This document shows positions 1-12,500 of a DNA stretch of 64,000 nt, piece after piece. The DNA lies in contig OX457036.1 in NCBI GenBank assembly GCA_949752735.1, forward strand, positions 10,583,609 through 10,647,608, read 5' to 3'. The translations under genes and the position numbers were made by a program. The stretch comes from Lumbricus terrestris. Lineage: Eukaryota; Annelida; Clitellata; Crassiclitellata; Lumbricidae. How positions within the stretch are numbered: position 1 is the stretch's first letter; each line of letters opens with the position of its first letter. The notes beneath the pieces were generated by a model. The model did no database searches. It saw only the letters and a list, made by a program, of their open reading frames with translations, and had not been told where the DNA came from.

Positions 1-300
1 TCTATGTAGAAAAACGTTCAAATGATTCAATTGACATTTAATGATTATCACTAAAGCTGCTATAAACTGTTGTTCTGCCTCCTCTCACAATTTAAACAAA
101 CTCAAGATATTTGGAAGACCTATAAATATAAAATTGATTCGGTGCTCCTCTCTTAGATCCTCCCGAAACCGGACTCGAACATCGATCTTCAGTTTGAAAG
201 CCACTAGTTCTGATTTGACGGGGCGCGTATATTAGCAACGTCAGTGCTTAAAGTGTAAAATAAGAAGTGCCTGGACGCCCCTAACCTTCCTTTGCTCTGC

Positions 301-475
<175 letters not shown>

Positions 476-655
476 CTTCATTTCTCTCTCGCTCGCGCGC
501 TGGCTCATTTGATCTCTAATACACTGCATGGATTCCAATATGTAAACTAATATGGGTATTCAGTCACTGCAGTGACCCGGAAGGGTTTAAAAGTTGCAGC
601 CACGTAGCCTACAGATTTGACGCGGATGACTATATATATATTAAATATATTTATA

Positions 656-1556
656 CAGGGTGCGCCAAAAAAGACCCCCTAGGTTTTTGGCCAATATCTT
701 GACCAAAAGTAAGAATTTCGAAATCAAATTTTACAGGCTTATGGACCATTCATATTTACACATCATGGCCAAATTTCATAGAAAATATTTCATACAGAAC
801 AAAAGTTATATCACTTTTAGTGAGGCCACCCACCGTTTTTTGACGATTCAAAAACGTAACGCAACAAAAAAAGTAGCAAAAACACAATTTTATTTGTCTC
901 ATCTCAAATAACTTTTTGGAAATGAACTTGATAGTGATTATCAACTTGTGTTCAATGTGTCCACCACCAGTGCCAAAACTTCTTTTGAATCTCTTCAAAG
1001 TTCTTGATGGCCCTGTTGATGCGTTCCAAAGGCAAATCTTCCCATATCAACTCCAGTGCGCCCATCAATTCTCTTACTGCTACTGGTTTTGGCTGCAGAT
1101 TGTGATATTTCCCGAGCACAGCTCTCCGCAATTGATTATCAATCCATCGTGCTCAAATCCGTAGATTTGGGGGTCATTGGCATTCTCAATAAAAAGGTTA
1201 AAACCAGAACAATCGACATTGAGCCGATCTCCGTTCAGTTACGGCAAATCTCTTAAATCTCAGTTTAACTCGTAATTGTTGCGCTCTCACTGTTTATCAG
1301 AGTAAACGTTGCTCATAGCCTTATGTCTCCAGGATCTTGTTTTTTTTGTTGCGTTACGTTATTGAATCGTCAAAAAACGGTGGGTCATCCACCCTAAAAG
1401 TGGTATAACTTTTGTTCTGTTTGAAATATTTTGTTGAAATTTGGCGATCATGTGTAAATGTGAACTGTCTTTAAGACTGTAACATTTCATTTCGAAATTC
1501 TTACTTTTGGCCAAGATATTGACAAAAACTTAGGGGATCTTTTTTGGCGCACCCTG
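656..1556 (-). mobile_element. Tc1/mariner-type transposon relic
   Basis: The ends are inverted repeats beginning CAGGGTGCGCCAAAAAAGA and are flanked by TA dinucleotides at 654-655 and 1557-1558. Similarity between the ends runs inward about 215 bp, to roughly 870 on the left and 1340 on the right. On the minus strand the central 900-1150 stretch encodes degenerate transposase C-terminal sequence with a recognisable LPLERINRAIKNFEEIQKK segment. Stops and frameshifts disrupt it. TA target site and TIR style indicate the IS630/Tc1/mariner group. Only about 900 bp is left and no catalytic triad is visible, so it is a dead copy or an internally deleted derivative. Confidence 0.8.
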
Positions 1557-2272
1557 TATATATTATGTCACTATCCATATCCATGTTGTCGTATTTGCCA
1601 ACGACGGTATACAATTATTTTGATAAATATTGAGGCTTCGAAAGTTCAACACAAAGGTCAACAGCTGTGGTGACTCTGCCACCATCTAGCCTATTTGCAT
1701 TTTCAACTTTCAATTCATTTAGCCTACCTTTTAGAGTTCCTCTTCATGCACGACAATAAGTCTACTCCAGGTGTAGCAAATGGTCTTTACAATTTTTTTC
1801 GACTTTATTTAATGAGCAGTGGCAGCAACTTTGGAACTAGGTCTACAGTCTGTACTGCACGTATTCGTCACTTCGCAACTTCAACTTCGAATTTAGCCTG
1901 ACTTTATACGTGCCATAGAAGATATACATAAATAGGTCAATAACTATTATATGTATATATACGTAAACTAGCAGCAGTTGTCGGGATGTGTTTGACAGTA
2001 CTGTTGTTTGAGGAAAATAAACCAACTAGAGATTTATCTATGCGACTATGCGGTAGATTTAGACTAATTGCACGGATATCTATAGTGGCGTATCTTGGTA
2101 TCTTCGCGTGCGGGCGAGTGACTGAAATCGGATATCAAACAACAATATTAAAAGCACGTCTGATGATTAATTTTTATGGCTCAGTTCCATTCCATAGATG
2201 CCCTAAACCGACCCAGATATACAAAGGCGAAGTGTCAGCTCATCATTGAAACTTGAATTGATGCTGGACCAA
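1557..2272. other. unannotated intergenic sequence
   Basis: AT-rich DNA in which I see no coding exon, inverted repeat or retroposon tail. Short reading frames here have no protein-like character. Confidence 0.6.
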
Positions 2273-2510
<238 letters not shown>

Positions 2511-2944
2511 AGAAAGGGATGGAGGGAGGGATGCAGGGATGATGAATATTGGAGACGCAGAGGCCGACAGATATAAAGTGATAAACGAGAGGTAGATACA
2601 AAGTCAGAAATAGAGAGAGAAAGGGAAGGAGGAGATATGTAGAGAAAGAACATAAGAGACAGAGAGACGTACACAGACAGACAGCGTCGGTAATTAAGAA
2701 ATGTTTAGTAGGGGGCAGAAACCAGAGAAAGAGATAGAGAGAAAGGGAGGGACTGAGAGAGGGAGAGTCTCGGAGAGATAAATGGTGAAGTGACTGATAA
2801 GCAAAGACATGGAGATGCAGAGATTCAGTTCAACTGACATTTGAACTCTCTAATAGGCCTGGAACATTATACACATCATGCATGTATTATAATTATATTT
2901 TGGTTCACTAAGGCGCAAGCTGTCATAATGAACATAGTATAGAA

Positions 2945-3205
2945 ATGCTGTTTCATGGACTGCCGTATGTGACTGTCTGGTCGGTCGTCCATGCAGTTAT
3001 GAACGGCCATCCGTATGCCGTCTATGACTGCATGGACGATCGTCCATGCAGCCATGGACGGCCGTCCGTAACTGCATGGACGGCGTCCATGCAGTTACGG
3101 ACGGCCGTCCAGGCAGTTCTGCAAAATAAGTGGCAGGACGGCGTCCAGCCTCGAAAGTAAGTGCCTGGACGCCGTCCATGACCGTCCTGGCACACTTTAA
3201 GCCCT
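2945..3205. repeat. cluster of nested palindromes with a GGACG[G]CGTCC core
   Basis: Over about 250 bp the words GCATGGACGG, GGACGGCCGTCC and GGACGGCGTCCATGC recur in both orientations, so many self-complementary units overlap. The segment is more GC- and CpG-rich than its surroundings. A related piece, AAGTGCCTGGACGCC, occurs alone near 268 and again near 3161, which suggests a dispersed element. No TIR or target duplication fixes its limits. Confidence 0.6.
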
Positions 3206-3534
3206 GAGCAACGTGAATGAAATGCACCACATTCATGGGTTCTGTTTTTCTTAATTCACTTGAATTAGAAGATTACTGTCCTGTTTACCTGTACTAAAAG
3301 ATTAATCTAAATTAAAGCAGGCCACGGTATAAATATTTTTACTGTGCCAAAGCTCTTGTGTGACGTAATTTATTCGTCTGTAGTAATTATGAAAGCGCTA
3401 AATAAGAGTGTCTGTTAACTTATGCATCATTGATTTATTGCTTTTCGACTTTCCGGTGTATATGGTGGTGTGGAGTTGTTGAAATCTTGTTTATTATGTT
3501 TTGATTTACAATACGCGTTTACTAATAATGCAAA
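3206..3534 (+). promoter_or_regulatory. putative promoter and 5' UTR of CTNNBL1
   Basis: This is the gap between the palindrome cluster and the CTNNBL1 start codon. A CRE/ATF-like TGACGTAA lies at 3361-3368, about 175 bp upstream of the ATG. There is no obvious TATA box or CpG island. Promoter assignment is by position only. Confidence 0.35.
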
Positions 3535-6500
3535 ATGGATGTTAGAGAACTATTATCGTTCCAGGTCAGTTAACCAATTTGCAATTGCGTTCCTTTGGTA
3601 GTTCGGTATGACTTATTGATCGGTTCGTATGACAAGTTTAAAGTTAACGTAGCGCCATCGTCGAGTGTTCATCATCATCTTCATCATCATCGTCATCGCC
3701 ATCACCATCATCATCATCTTTTTACCCGAGTTATCAATGATCCCTCAGGATTTATAAAAATTAGGGGTCAATATTCTGGAACGGCTGGTCTTTGCAGATG
3801 GGAAAAGTGCTGCAGAAAGCGATTGCGTTGAAGCGCTGAATATCCACGGATAGGCGTTGAAATAGAAAAGTTATTGCTATTATTATTTTTATTTATTTTA
3901 TTATTATTATAACTATATTTTGTTGGACTGCTATAAATGCAATCATTTGTTCGTTCATTCGTACAGCGCCTCGTCAAGGTGACTAAGTACTCAGAATCAT
4001 TTACTATGCTAAGTTAAAGTTGTCAATGCTGTCAAGGCCGAAGTTTGACTGATGCTTGGTATTAGAAGCATTTATTAATTAAAAGTTAGGTCAAAAAATC
4101 GCTGGCGGATATTTGTGAAACAGATGTTTTGTTTGATAGCCAGAAAAGCCGACACTTAGCGTTGCCAGTGGCGTCAAGCGTAAGCGCCGTTTGGACGATG
4201 ATTTGCCGGTGAAGATGGAGGAAGTGAGAAGAGAAAAGCGGCCGACTTTAAGCCGAGATGAACGAGAAAACATTGCTAAACTTTTGGAAGAAGAACCCGA
4301 AGTAAGTCGATTCGAAGTTTCTGTTGTATGCTAATTACGACTTTTTACGAATGTTTTTAGAAACTTGTTTTAATGGATACTATTGATATTAATTATATTT
4401 TTATTACTTATATTGTTTTAATTAGAAATTTATTGCACATCAAGTCGGTTAGCATTGGAAGCAGAGTTTTAAATGAAATCAATGATCTGTAAACTTCTCA
4501 GTCTTGTATGGGCTTGCATCGTCTTCAGTAGTTTTATAAAGTTGTTTATTTGATTTCCATTTGGGTCAATTTAAGAGGAGATGTTTCCATTAGTTTTATT
4601 GTTTTCTGTGATTTAGGTCGAAGCATTGGACGAAATGTCGCTGAAACGTCTTCTTCTGCAGTTTGAAAAGCGAGTGTATCGCAATCAGGAGATGAGGATT
4701 AAATTTCCGGACTTTCCTGAGAAGTAGGCTTCTCTATTTTAAAGTTGTGGTTGGTTGGTTGCATTTATGACTTATGCACCAAATAATGCACTATTATAAC
4801 AGGCACCATTTTTAGGATCCATATCAGGAGTTCAGCTGGATTGTGTTATATTTAATCAGTTTTTGAAATAGTTTTAAATTATTCTGTAAATTATACTCAT
4901 ATATTTATACGGCATCAATCAAAATCAGAGACTCTTCCGACCTGGGCTAGAGAGAAAAGCCAGCCCTGAGAAACCAAGGCAACCGGTTCCAACTGAACTT
5001 TAGATATATTTGTAGAGACCAATGGCAGTGATTATAACAGTGATGATGATAAAGAGTTTTAATGGGTGACGATGGTGGCGACACTGACAGTGATGAGGAT
5101 GATGATGAAGCCAGTCGTGATGTTGATGATGTACGAGTGTCAAGTGATGATGATTATGAAAGTGGTATTGATTATAATTATTGATAGTTGCAATACTGGT
5201 ATTATTGAATGATGATGGTAGTGACAATGAAAGTGATCGTTATTGTTGTGACGTCGTTGTGTTGATAGGTTCATGGAGTCGGAGGTTGAACTCAACGACG
5301 CCATCATGGAGTTGCACGTCGTCGCCACGGCACCCGAACTCTACCACGTTCTCATCGACCTAAATTCAGTGCAGACTCTGCTGCAGCTTCTTAATCATGA
5401 AAACACAGGTACACATAAATATCCAATGAAAATTGACTTTCAAGGACTGATGCTTAGATGCTGCTGTATTGTACTGATTTTCTTTGTTAATATGGTTTAC
5501 TTGTGTAATAATTAAGAAAATTCAGTTGGTCCGTTCATCAGAAGCTCCTTGAAGCACTCCCAGAAATTAATAAGACCATGCTTTAATCATATTGCTGGAA
5601 AAGGTAAAGAAATACCAAATGCTGGCAAAGAAAAAGGAATACCAAATGCTGGAAAAGAAAAATGCCAAATGCTGGGAACAAAAACGAAATACCAAATGCT
5701 GGGAACAAAAACGCAATGCCAAATGCTGGGAACAAAAACGAAATACCAAATGCTGGGGAACAAAAACGAAATACCAAATGCTGGGAACGAAAACACAATA
5801 CCAAATGCTGGGAACAAAACCGCAATACCAAATGCTGGGAACAAAAACGAAATACCAAATGCTGGAAAAGAAAAAGGGAAGGATGGCTTCGGCAAATTGA
5901 GCAGGTTAGACGTGATGTGGCTGTCAACAGTTAACTTCGACTCCTGTAATAACTTGTGATCATCTGTTCAATGTTCATACTATGAATTGTAATCATACTG
6001 CATTGTGACAGTTTGAAATTAAACAAAGCAAATTATCTATTGTTTTTATCTGTGATGTTCGTTGATATTTGTGTCGTGTATAATATTATTGCGGTTGGTG
6101 TAAACCGTCGTTGCAGATGTATCGATTGCTGTCGTTGAACTTCTGGAGGAGATGACGGACATTGAAGCCGTGAACGAGAATGAGGAGGAGGCCGGGATGC
6201 TGCTTGATGGTCTCGTCAGTACATCCAGCGTTCATTATAAATGCTACATAAATTTTTTTTAAATCATCATTTGTAATTTATACCTAATGCTGTAATGAAC
6301 ACTAGGTATTGATTTTATGTTTGACGTCTTGTACTTGATAAAAGAATTGATGATTTATTTTCTGTATGTCAGCTAGTACTGCATATAAAATATTCAATTA
6401 CCATCTATTACCTAGTGATTTATAAAATAAAAATTCATCATTTGTAATTTAAACGTAGTGCTATGAACGACATTAATTTTTTATGCACATCTAGTGCTAG

Positions 6501-9500
6501 ATAAAGACATTCATAATTTATTTTCTGTATGTCAGCTAGTGGTGCTATATAAAAAAATTATTATCTAATTACCTAGTGCTATATAAAAACATGCATCATT
6601 TATAACTTTTAACCTGTTGCTTTTATAAACAGCACCCATTTATTGTTTACATCCTATTGCTGTTTAAAATACTTGCCTGAAAATTGAGTACTTTTGCACC
6701 ACCTGGGTACACCATCTTTCAGATCCATATGAAGAACTGCCTCACAACTAGGACATATTATGATGAGCTTGCTTTAAATAGTGAGAGACAAATTTGTTTT
6801 AGATTCATGGCATCAACTGTATTATATCAAAAGTAGTTTATTTTAAATGGAGCATTGCTCCAGGAGCAATAGCATTTTATAGGAAGTTTCTTGTATAGTA
6901 AGGACATTGACATGTGACTGTCACATATGGGTCACTGAAAGTCAATGCAATGTGTGACTGTCAAACAAATGGGTTTCTCAAAGCCATGTGTGACTGGCTC
7001 AACTGGGTGTCTCAAAGTATTGAAGTTCTGTTGTTTGCTGTATAGCTCGGTGCACAGGTGATTGCCCTGCTCGTTCAGAACCTCGAAAGGTTGGACGAAT
7101 CGGTGAAAGAAGAGTCAGACTGCGTACACAACTCGCTCGGTAAAATTACATCTATTATATCTCTCTCTCTTTATTGTGTCTATCATTGTTAAAGTGGCAC
7201 TGGTATTTTTTGTGGGGTCCAACCACTGTGTGCTGAGTTTCGGACTATTCTTCGCCTGGAGGATGGCTGCAAGTGTAATGCGAATAAGGAGTGCTCTAGA
7301 GAGGGGTATTCCATGGGTAGTGATAATGAGAATTCCGGGTTAATTTTGATAAAATCTGCAGTTTGGTACTATAATCATCATCAGTTCCTGACATCAGCCG
7401 TTTTGCAGTAATGGGTACAAATAAATGTTCTCCACATTGCCTTCATTGTCATTTGTCATGTCCATTGTCATTTGTCCATTTCATTTGTCATGTCCAGTGC
7501 TCCTCTCGGTGTTAATCGAAGTGATGTCTTGTCTGTATTTTGTGCTGTAAACGTAGTGTATGCCATTCTGCATTTTGCATCGTTTGCTCTCAAGTGTATT
7601 CTAACATGGAACTTTCATTGGTTTGTTAAATCTTTAAATAGCAAATGGTAAATTTGAATTTTCCAGCTTTTCAGTTACTGCAATTTTGGACACATGAACA
7701 TAAGATGGTTTCAATTGACGTGTATCATACTGATATTGGATTCACTGCAAAAACTGTGCATGGCTCAGAATCAGTAGAATCCTGAAAGAAATTTTAGAAG
7801 GGGCTGATTAGTTCCGAGTGTAGCATTGTCTTTTTTGTTTGTTATGCTATTCAGCGATCCTTGAGAATATGATCGAACTTCGACCTGATATCAGCGTCGA
7901 GGCAGCTGAACAAGGATTTCTCAGTTGGATCCTGAAGCGAATTAAGGTTTGAAATCTTTTCTTATGTTATTGTATTGTTTTTGCTGGATTGTGGCTTTTG
8001 CTGCACTAAGGCTTGTATTGTCCACCCCCCAATTGTAAGTTGTTCTTAATTGTTTTGCAATATCAATTACTTCTTGCTCAGTTGTAGGCAAAAGTTCAAT
8101 CCAGTTCATTCCGAGGATTTATGCAGCGTCCATCCCAGCTGTCTACTCAGAGGCACTCCCAGTCAACTCTAGTGAATAGGATAGGTTTAGGATAAGTCAG
8201 AGGTGAGCTGTTTCTTTTAACGGTGTATTGTATACGCTATGCAGGTTCCCTGGTTGAAAGAGCATGCAGATCTGAAGGATGGTTTTTCCAACTGCTGAAG
8301 AGTGACGATGTTGCGGCTTTCAAGTGCATGCAGCGAGAGCAACAACTTGATTGGTGGATTGTGGTCTTCAGATTTTTCTCACAGTTTGCATATTTTAGGT
8401 AGAGACATTGAAAAACCTGTTTGAATATTGTTTCTGTGCTGTCTGCTTGGAGTCTTCTCTGAATTTCTGATGAAAGTATCTTGAAGTTGTGCTATAAATT
8501 CATGATTACTCTTTGTTTGGTGATAGAATTACATAAAATTCAAGACTTTTTAAATTTCAGGCGAAAATTCCATTCGATAATAACAGATTATATTGCAGTG
8601 AGCTGCTGTCCATTCTACTCCAGACGTACGAAGGTTTGTCTATTTTTTTCTCGGAAAACTAGGTAATTATTTCATTACTGTGTACAGAAGAACTCCATTG
8701 AAACGTTCGGCATCATGACCCAAGAGTTCTGATATGATAAGTTCAGACATCTTGGGTCATGATGCAGAAGTCCCAAATTAAAATAGCTGTGAATTCATTT
8801 GCTACAATTGGCTGCTTTTAAGAACTTGTGGTGATCATGTTAGTGATGTTGATCTTGATGGTAATTGTGATTATAATACTGATGTGAATATAAACAACCC
8901 ACTCCAGGTGCTTTGCCCATGTCGACCCATCACCTTGGAACTGTCTTTCCCAGTCACGGTGTTCTGAGTTACTAGCACTTTGACCTTCCCAGTTCTGCAG
9001 ACGTGCAATAAGATTTTCTTGTTCCCTGACGCAGGTTGAGAGTGCTGCTGATTTGGAACGGCGCTATATAAATGTTGCTTGCAATTAGAGTTGCAAGTGA
9101 AATCTATTCTGTATTTAGTTGGCATTTTCTTGCTATATGAAGACCGTGGCATGTTGAGTTTGAATGTCTTTTGACTTCAGTGCTAAATTCTTCCTATAAG
9201 CTTCAATTTGTAAGCTGACGCTAAAATTTTGTCTGGCAGTGTCTCTTCTTCCTTCTCTCTCCTCAAAATTTGATTCTCCTCCGGGGACCTTGCATACTAG
9301 GGGCGCTTCTGAATGGTTCACCGTACTAAAGGTGTATGCTTTGCAAATGACGAAATATAAATATCTTGGAATTTTATGTGATGCAGAACATTACTTACGG
9401 CTCTATTCAGAAATTCTTGCAATGTGCTTACAGAAAATAAGGAGAAACTTGGTGAACTTGAAGGCATAGATGTGATCCTACAGCAGCTATCGGTAAGTTT

Positions 9501-12500
9501 TTGCACATTTTCAACGCAATAATGAACCGATTCTGTAATTTTACCACATGACCAAGTTTTTCTCTGGCTCATTTACATATTGTGGAAAATTAATTATGTT
9601 TTGCCAACGACTGCTCTATCGTGGCAAACTTGTCTTGGAGTCTCTGAACATCCACACCCCTGGCTGCTGTTGATAAAATTGAATCCGATTGTTGGCTCTT
9701 CTAGTTGCGTAAATCTGGAACTGTGACTCTTTCAGCTAACTGATGTGATATATGTGACCCATCTGACCAAAACCAGGCGCATATCGTTTTTTTTTACAAA
9801 TTGAGTGTCAGACATCTCTGACCAAAACCAGGCGCATATCGGTTTTTGTACAAATTGAGTGTCAGACATCTTATAAAAGAATGACGTCTCTTCTTTAAAA
9901 TGACACAAATCTTATTGTTCTACCGTGTTCCTGTCCAAAGTTTTGAGTAAAAATGTGGTTCAACCGTTTGAATTACAATTATGGGAAAAATACATTTAAA
10001 TTTCCTATAGCATTGGAATGTAAGATTCTGTATCAACCATGTTCAGAATTAGATTAAGCTTGCAACAAATAAACATATTTGCATAGTAGGCTAGAAGGAA
10101 GTCTCATGCCTCATTTGTTATGCTAGCCTCATGCCGGATATGTCAATTAATGGTGGGAAAGTGGAAAATTTCTGGAAAAGTCAGTGAATTATTTAAACAA
10201 TAACCACTTCAATATCATCCAAAATATCATTAAAGATGAGATTTAAAAAAAATAGAAATGTGTTTAAAACATTTATTTCTCATTTCCTATCAAAAACCAA
10301 AAATCGAAAAAATTGAGTTTTTTGCATTTTGGTCATTGTCTGACCAGGCATGCGCCTGGTCAGATGGGTCACATATTTGTTTATGATGACTTTTATCTAT
10401 CTGTCTACATATCTATGGAACTTATATAGTGCCCCATTCAAGAAAATTTTTCAGAGATGCTCCCAACCCAGCCATGCCCAAAAAAGGAGGTCTTCAGTAG
10501 TTTATAAAAAGGTTGACAGGTCTTACGAAAGAGAACAATGGTCAGAGGGGAGGATAGATTCAAGCATCACGTTGAATAGGGTTGAGGTTGCCTTTGAGTA
10601 AATTTCTTGTTCAGTTACATTACACTACTGCTTTAAATATTTTTTTAAATGTGTTCACTCGTTTATTTTTTAATCTGAAGCTTTTACCAATGCATGTGCT
10701 TTGAAAATTTTCATCGTTTTGCGGTTGAAACGTTCAGATGTACAAACGACGTGATCCGGCGACGCCTGAGGAGGTAGAGATGGTGGAGAACCTGTTTGAT
10801 TCGTTGTGTTCGGCCCTGATGCACCCATCCAACAGAGGCCGCTTTCTACGCGGAGAGGGACTCCAGCTTATGAACCTCATGCTCAGGTGAGTTGGGAATT
10901 TCCGCTCAGGTGAGTTGGGAATTTCCGCTCAGGTGAGTTGGGAATTTCCGCTCAGGTGAGTTGGGAATTTCCGCTCGGGTGAGTTGGGAATTTCCGCTCA
11001 GGTGAGTTGGGAATTTCCGCCAAAGTGTGGGCGGGGAAGAGGTTGGATAACATGCTTCGGTCTGGTACGTCCTATGCAAAATTCTTTAAGGCTCAGAACA
11101 AGAACATATTATGACTGAGATTATTAGATGTAGAAATTATATGATGATTTACGTAGTGCACTTGTGTGGCTTTGTCCAAAGGAAATGGGAGCTGTACTTG
11201 AGTTTACCAACAGTCGTGTAATTGTTTTAAAAGAGATCTGTTACTGTTGTTGAATGTTGACAGTGACTAAGCTGGCACCCCCATGCTTAGGAACTAAGTA
11301 GCACTTTAGTAAACTCGTGGTTACGATTATGTAGTCACTGTTTCAGGATATGAATTACAGCTACCTTACATGGAATCACAATAATTCATTCATTCGGGAG
11401 TTTATGTTGTTCCCTTAAAGGAAACTACTCAGAGGCACTCCCAACTGCAACGCTGTGAAAAAGAACAATTGCAATTGTCTCTTACTGGTCTTTGTTGCAT
11501 CAGGGAGAAGAAGATGGCCCGGACGAGCGCCCTTAAGGTCCTCAACCATTCGATGAACGGTCCGGATGGATCGGACAACTGCAACAAGTTCATCGAGATT
11601 CTTGGCCTCAGCTGTATTTTTCCACTGTTCATGAAAACGCCGAAGCCACACAAGAAAACGGGACCAAGCAAACAGGAACTTGAAGGTAATTGGCCACAGT
11701 TGGCTTAATCTAATCTTAATTTAGTCTCATCTAATCTTAATCTAATCTCATCTGGAATCTTGTATGGCATCGTAGCTTTTCGGTGGAGCTATGTTCTAAC
11801 TTTTTAAGACCTCTGGACAAAGAGCATGTGCATTGAGACATGCAGTGTGTTAGTGTCTTAATCGTGTTAACTGTGGGCTTGTTCATTTTGTGAAACTAGT
11901 TTTTCTTTATCTATCTGACGCTGCATGTATTAACATCGTTTGACCACATGTAGTTATTTGTTATTTCATTAGGAATGGGACAATCCTCTGGACTCAGTGG
12001 GCTTATTTACTTTTTATTGTTGCTCAGACTGTGACACCAAGAGCTTGGAACTTTGTAAATGTATTGTGTTGTTTGTGATTCAATAAATAAATACTCAAAA
12101 AAGAGGAAAAGAGATTAAAGTTAAATGCAGACAAAAATAGAAATACCTACAGGTTATTGTGGCTGTTAAAATTTAGCACACGACTATCTCAATACATATT
12201 AAGTCAACTGATAGCAAACCTTCATGGTTTGGATCATTGCATTTAAATTTTGTTTATTAGAGCACATTGTGTCGATAATCTCATCGCTCGTGAAGAACAG
12301 TGATGGTGCTCAGCGTCAGCGACTCCTGAGCAAGTTCGTGGAGAACGATCACGAGAAGGTGGATCGCCTGATGGAGCTCCACTTCAAGTACCTCACGAAG
12401 GTCCATGCTGCTGACGATAAGATCGAGATGATGAAAAAGGTATGCTCATCTTTACGAAATATTTAAAAGATGATGTCTCCAGTAACTAGAACTTGTATTT

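Noticed and set aside
5567..5959. Open frames of 90-136 codons in most frames
   Set aside because: Produced by a 27-bp minisatellite within CTNNBL1 intron 4; unit length divisible by three keeps frames open.
10882..11020. Regular direct repeats resembling a CRISPR array
   Set aside because: There are no unique spacers. It is a contiguous 23-bp tandem array in a eukaryotic intron.
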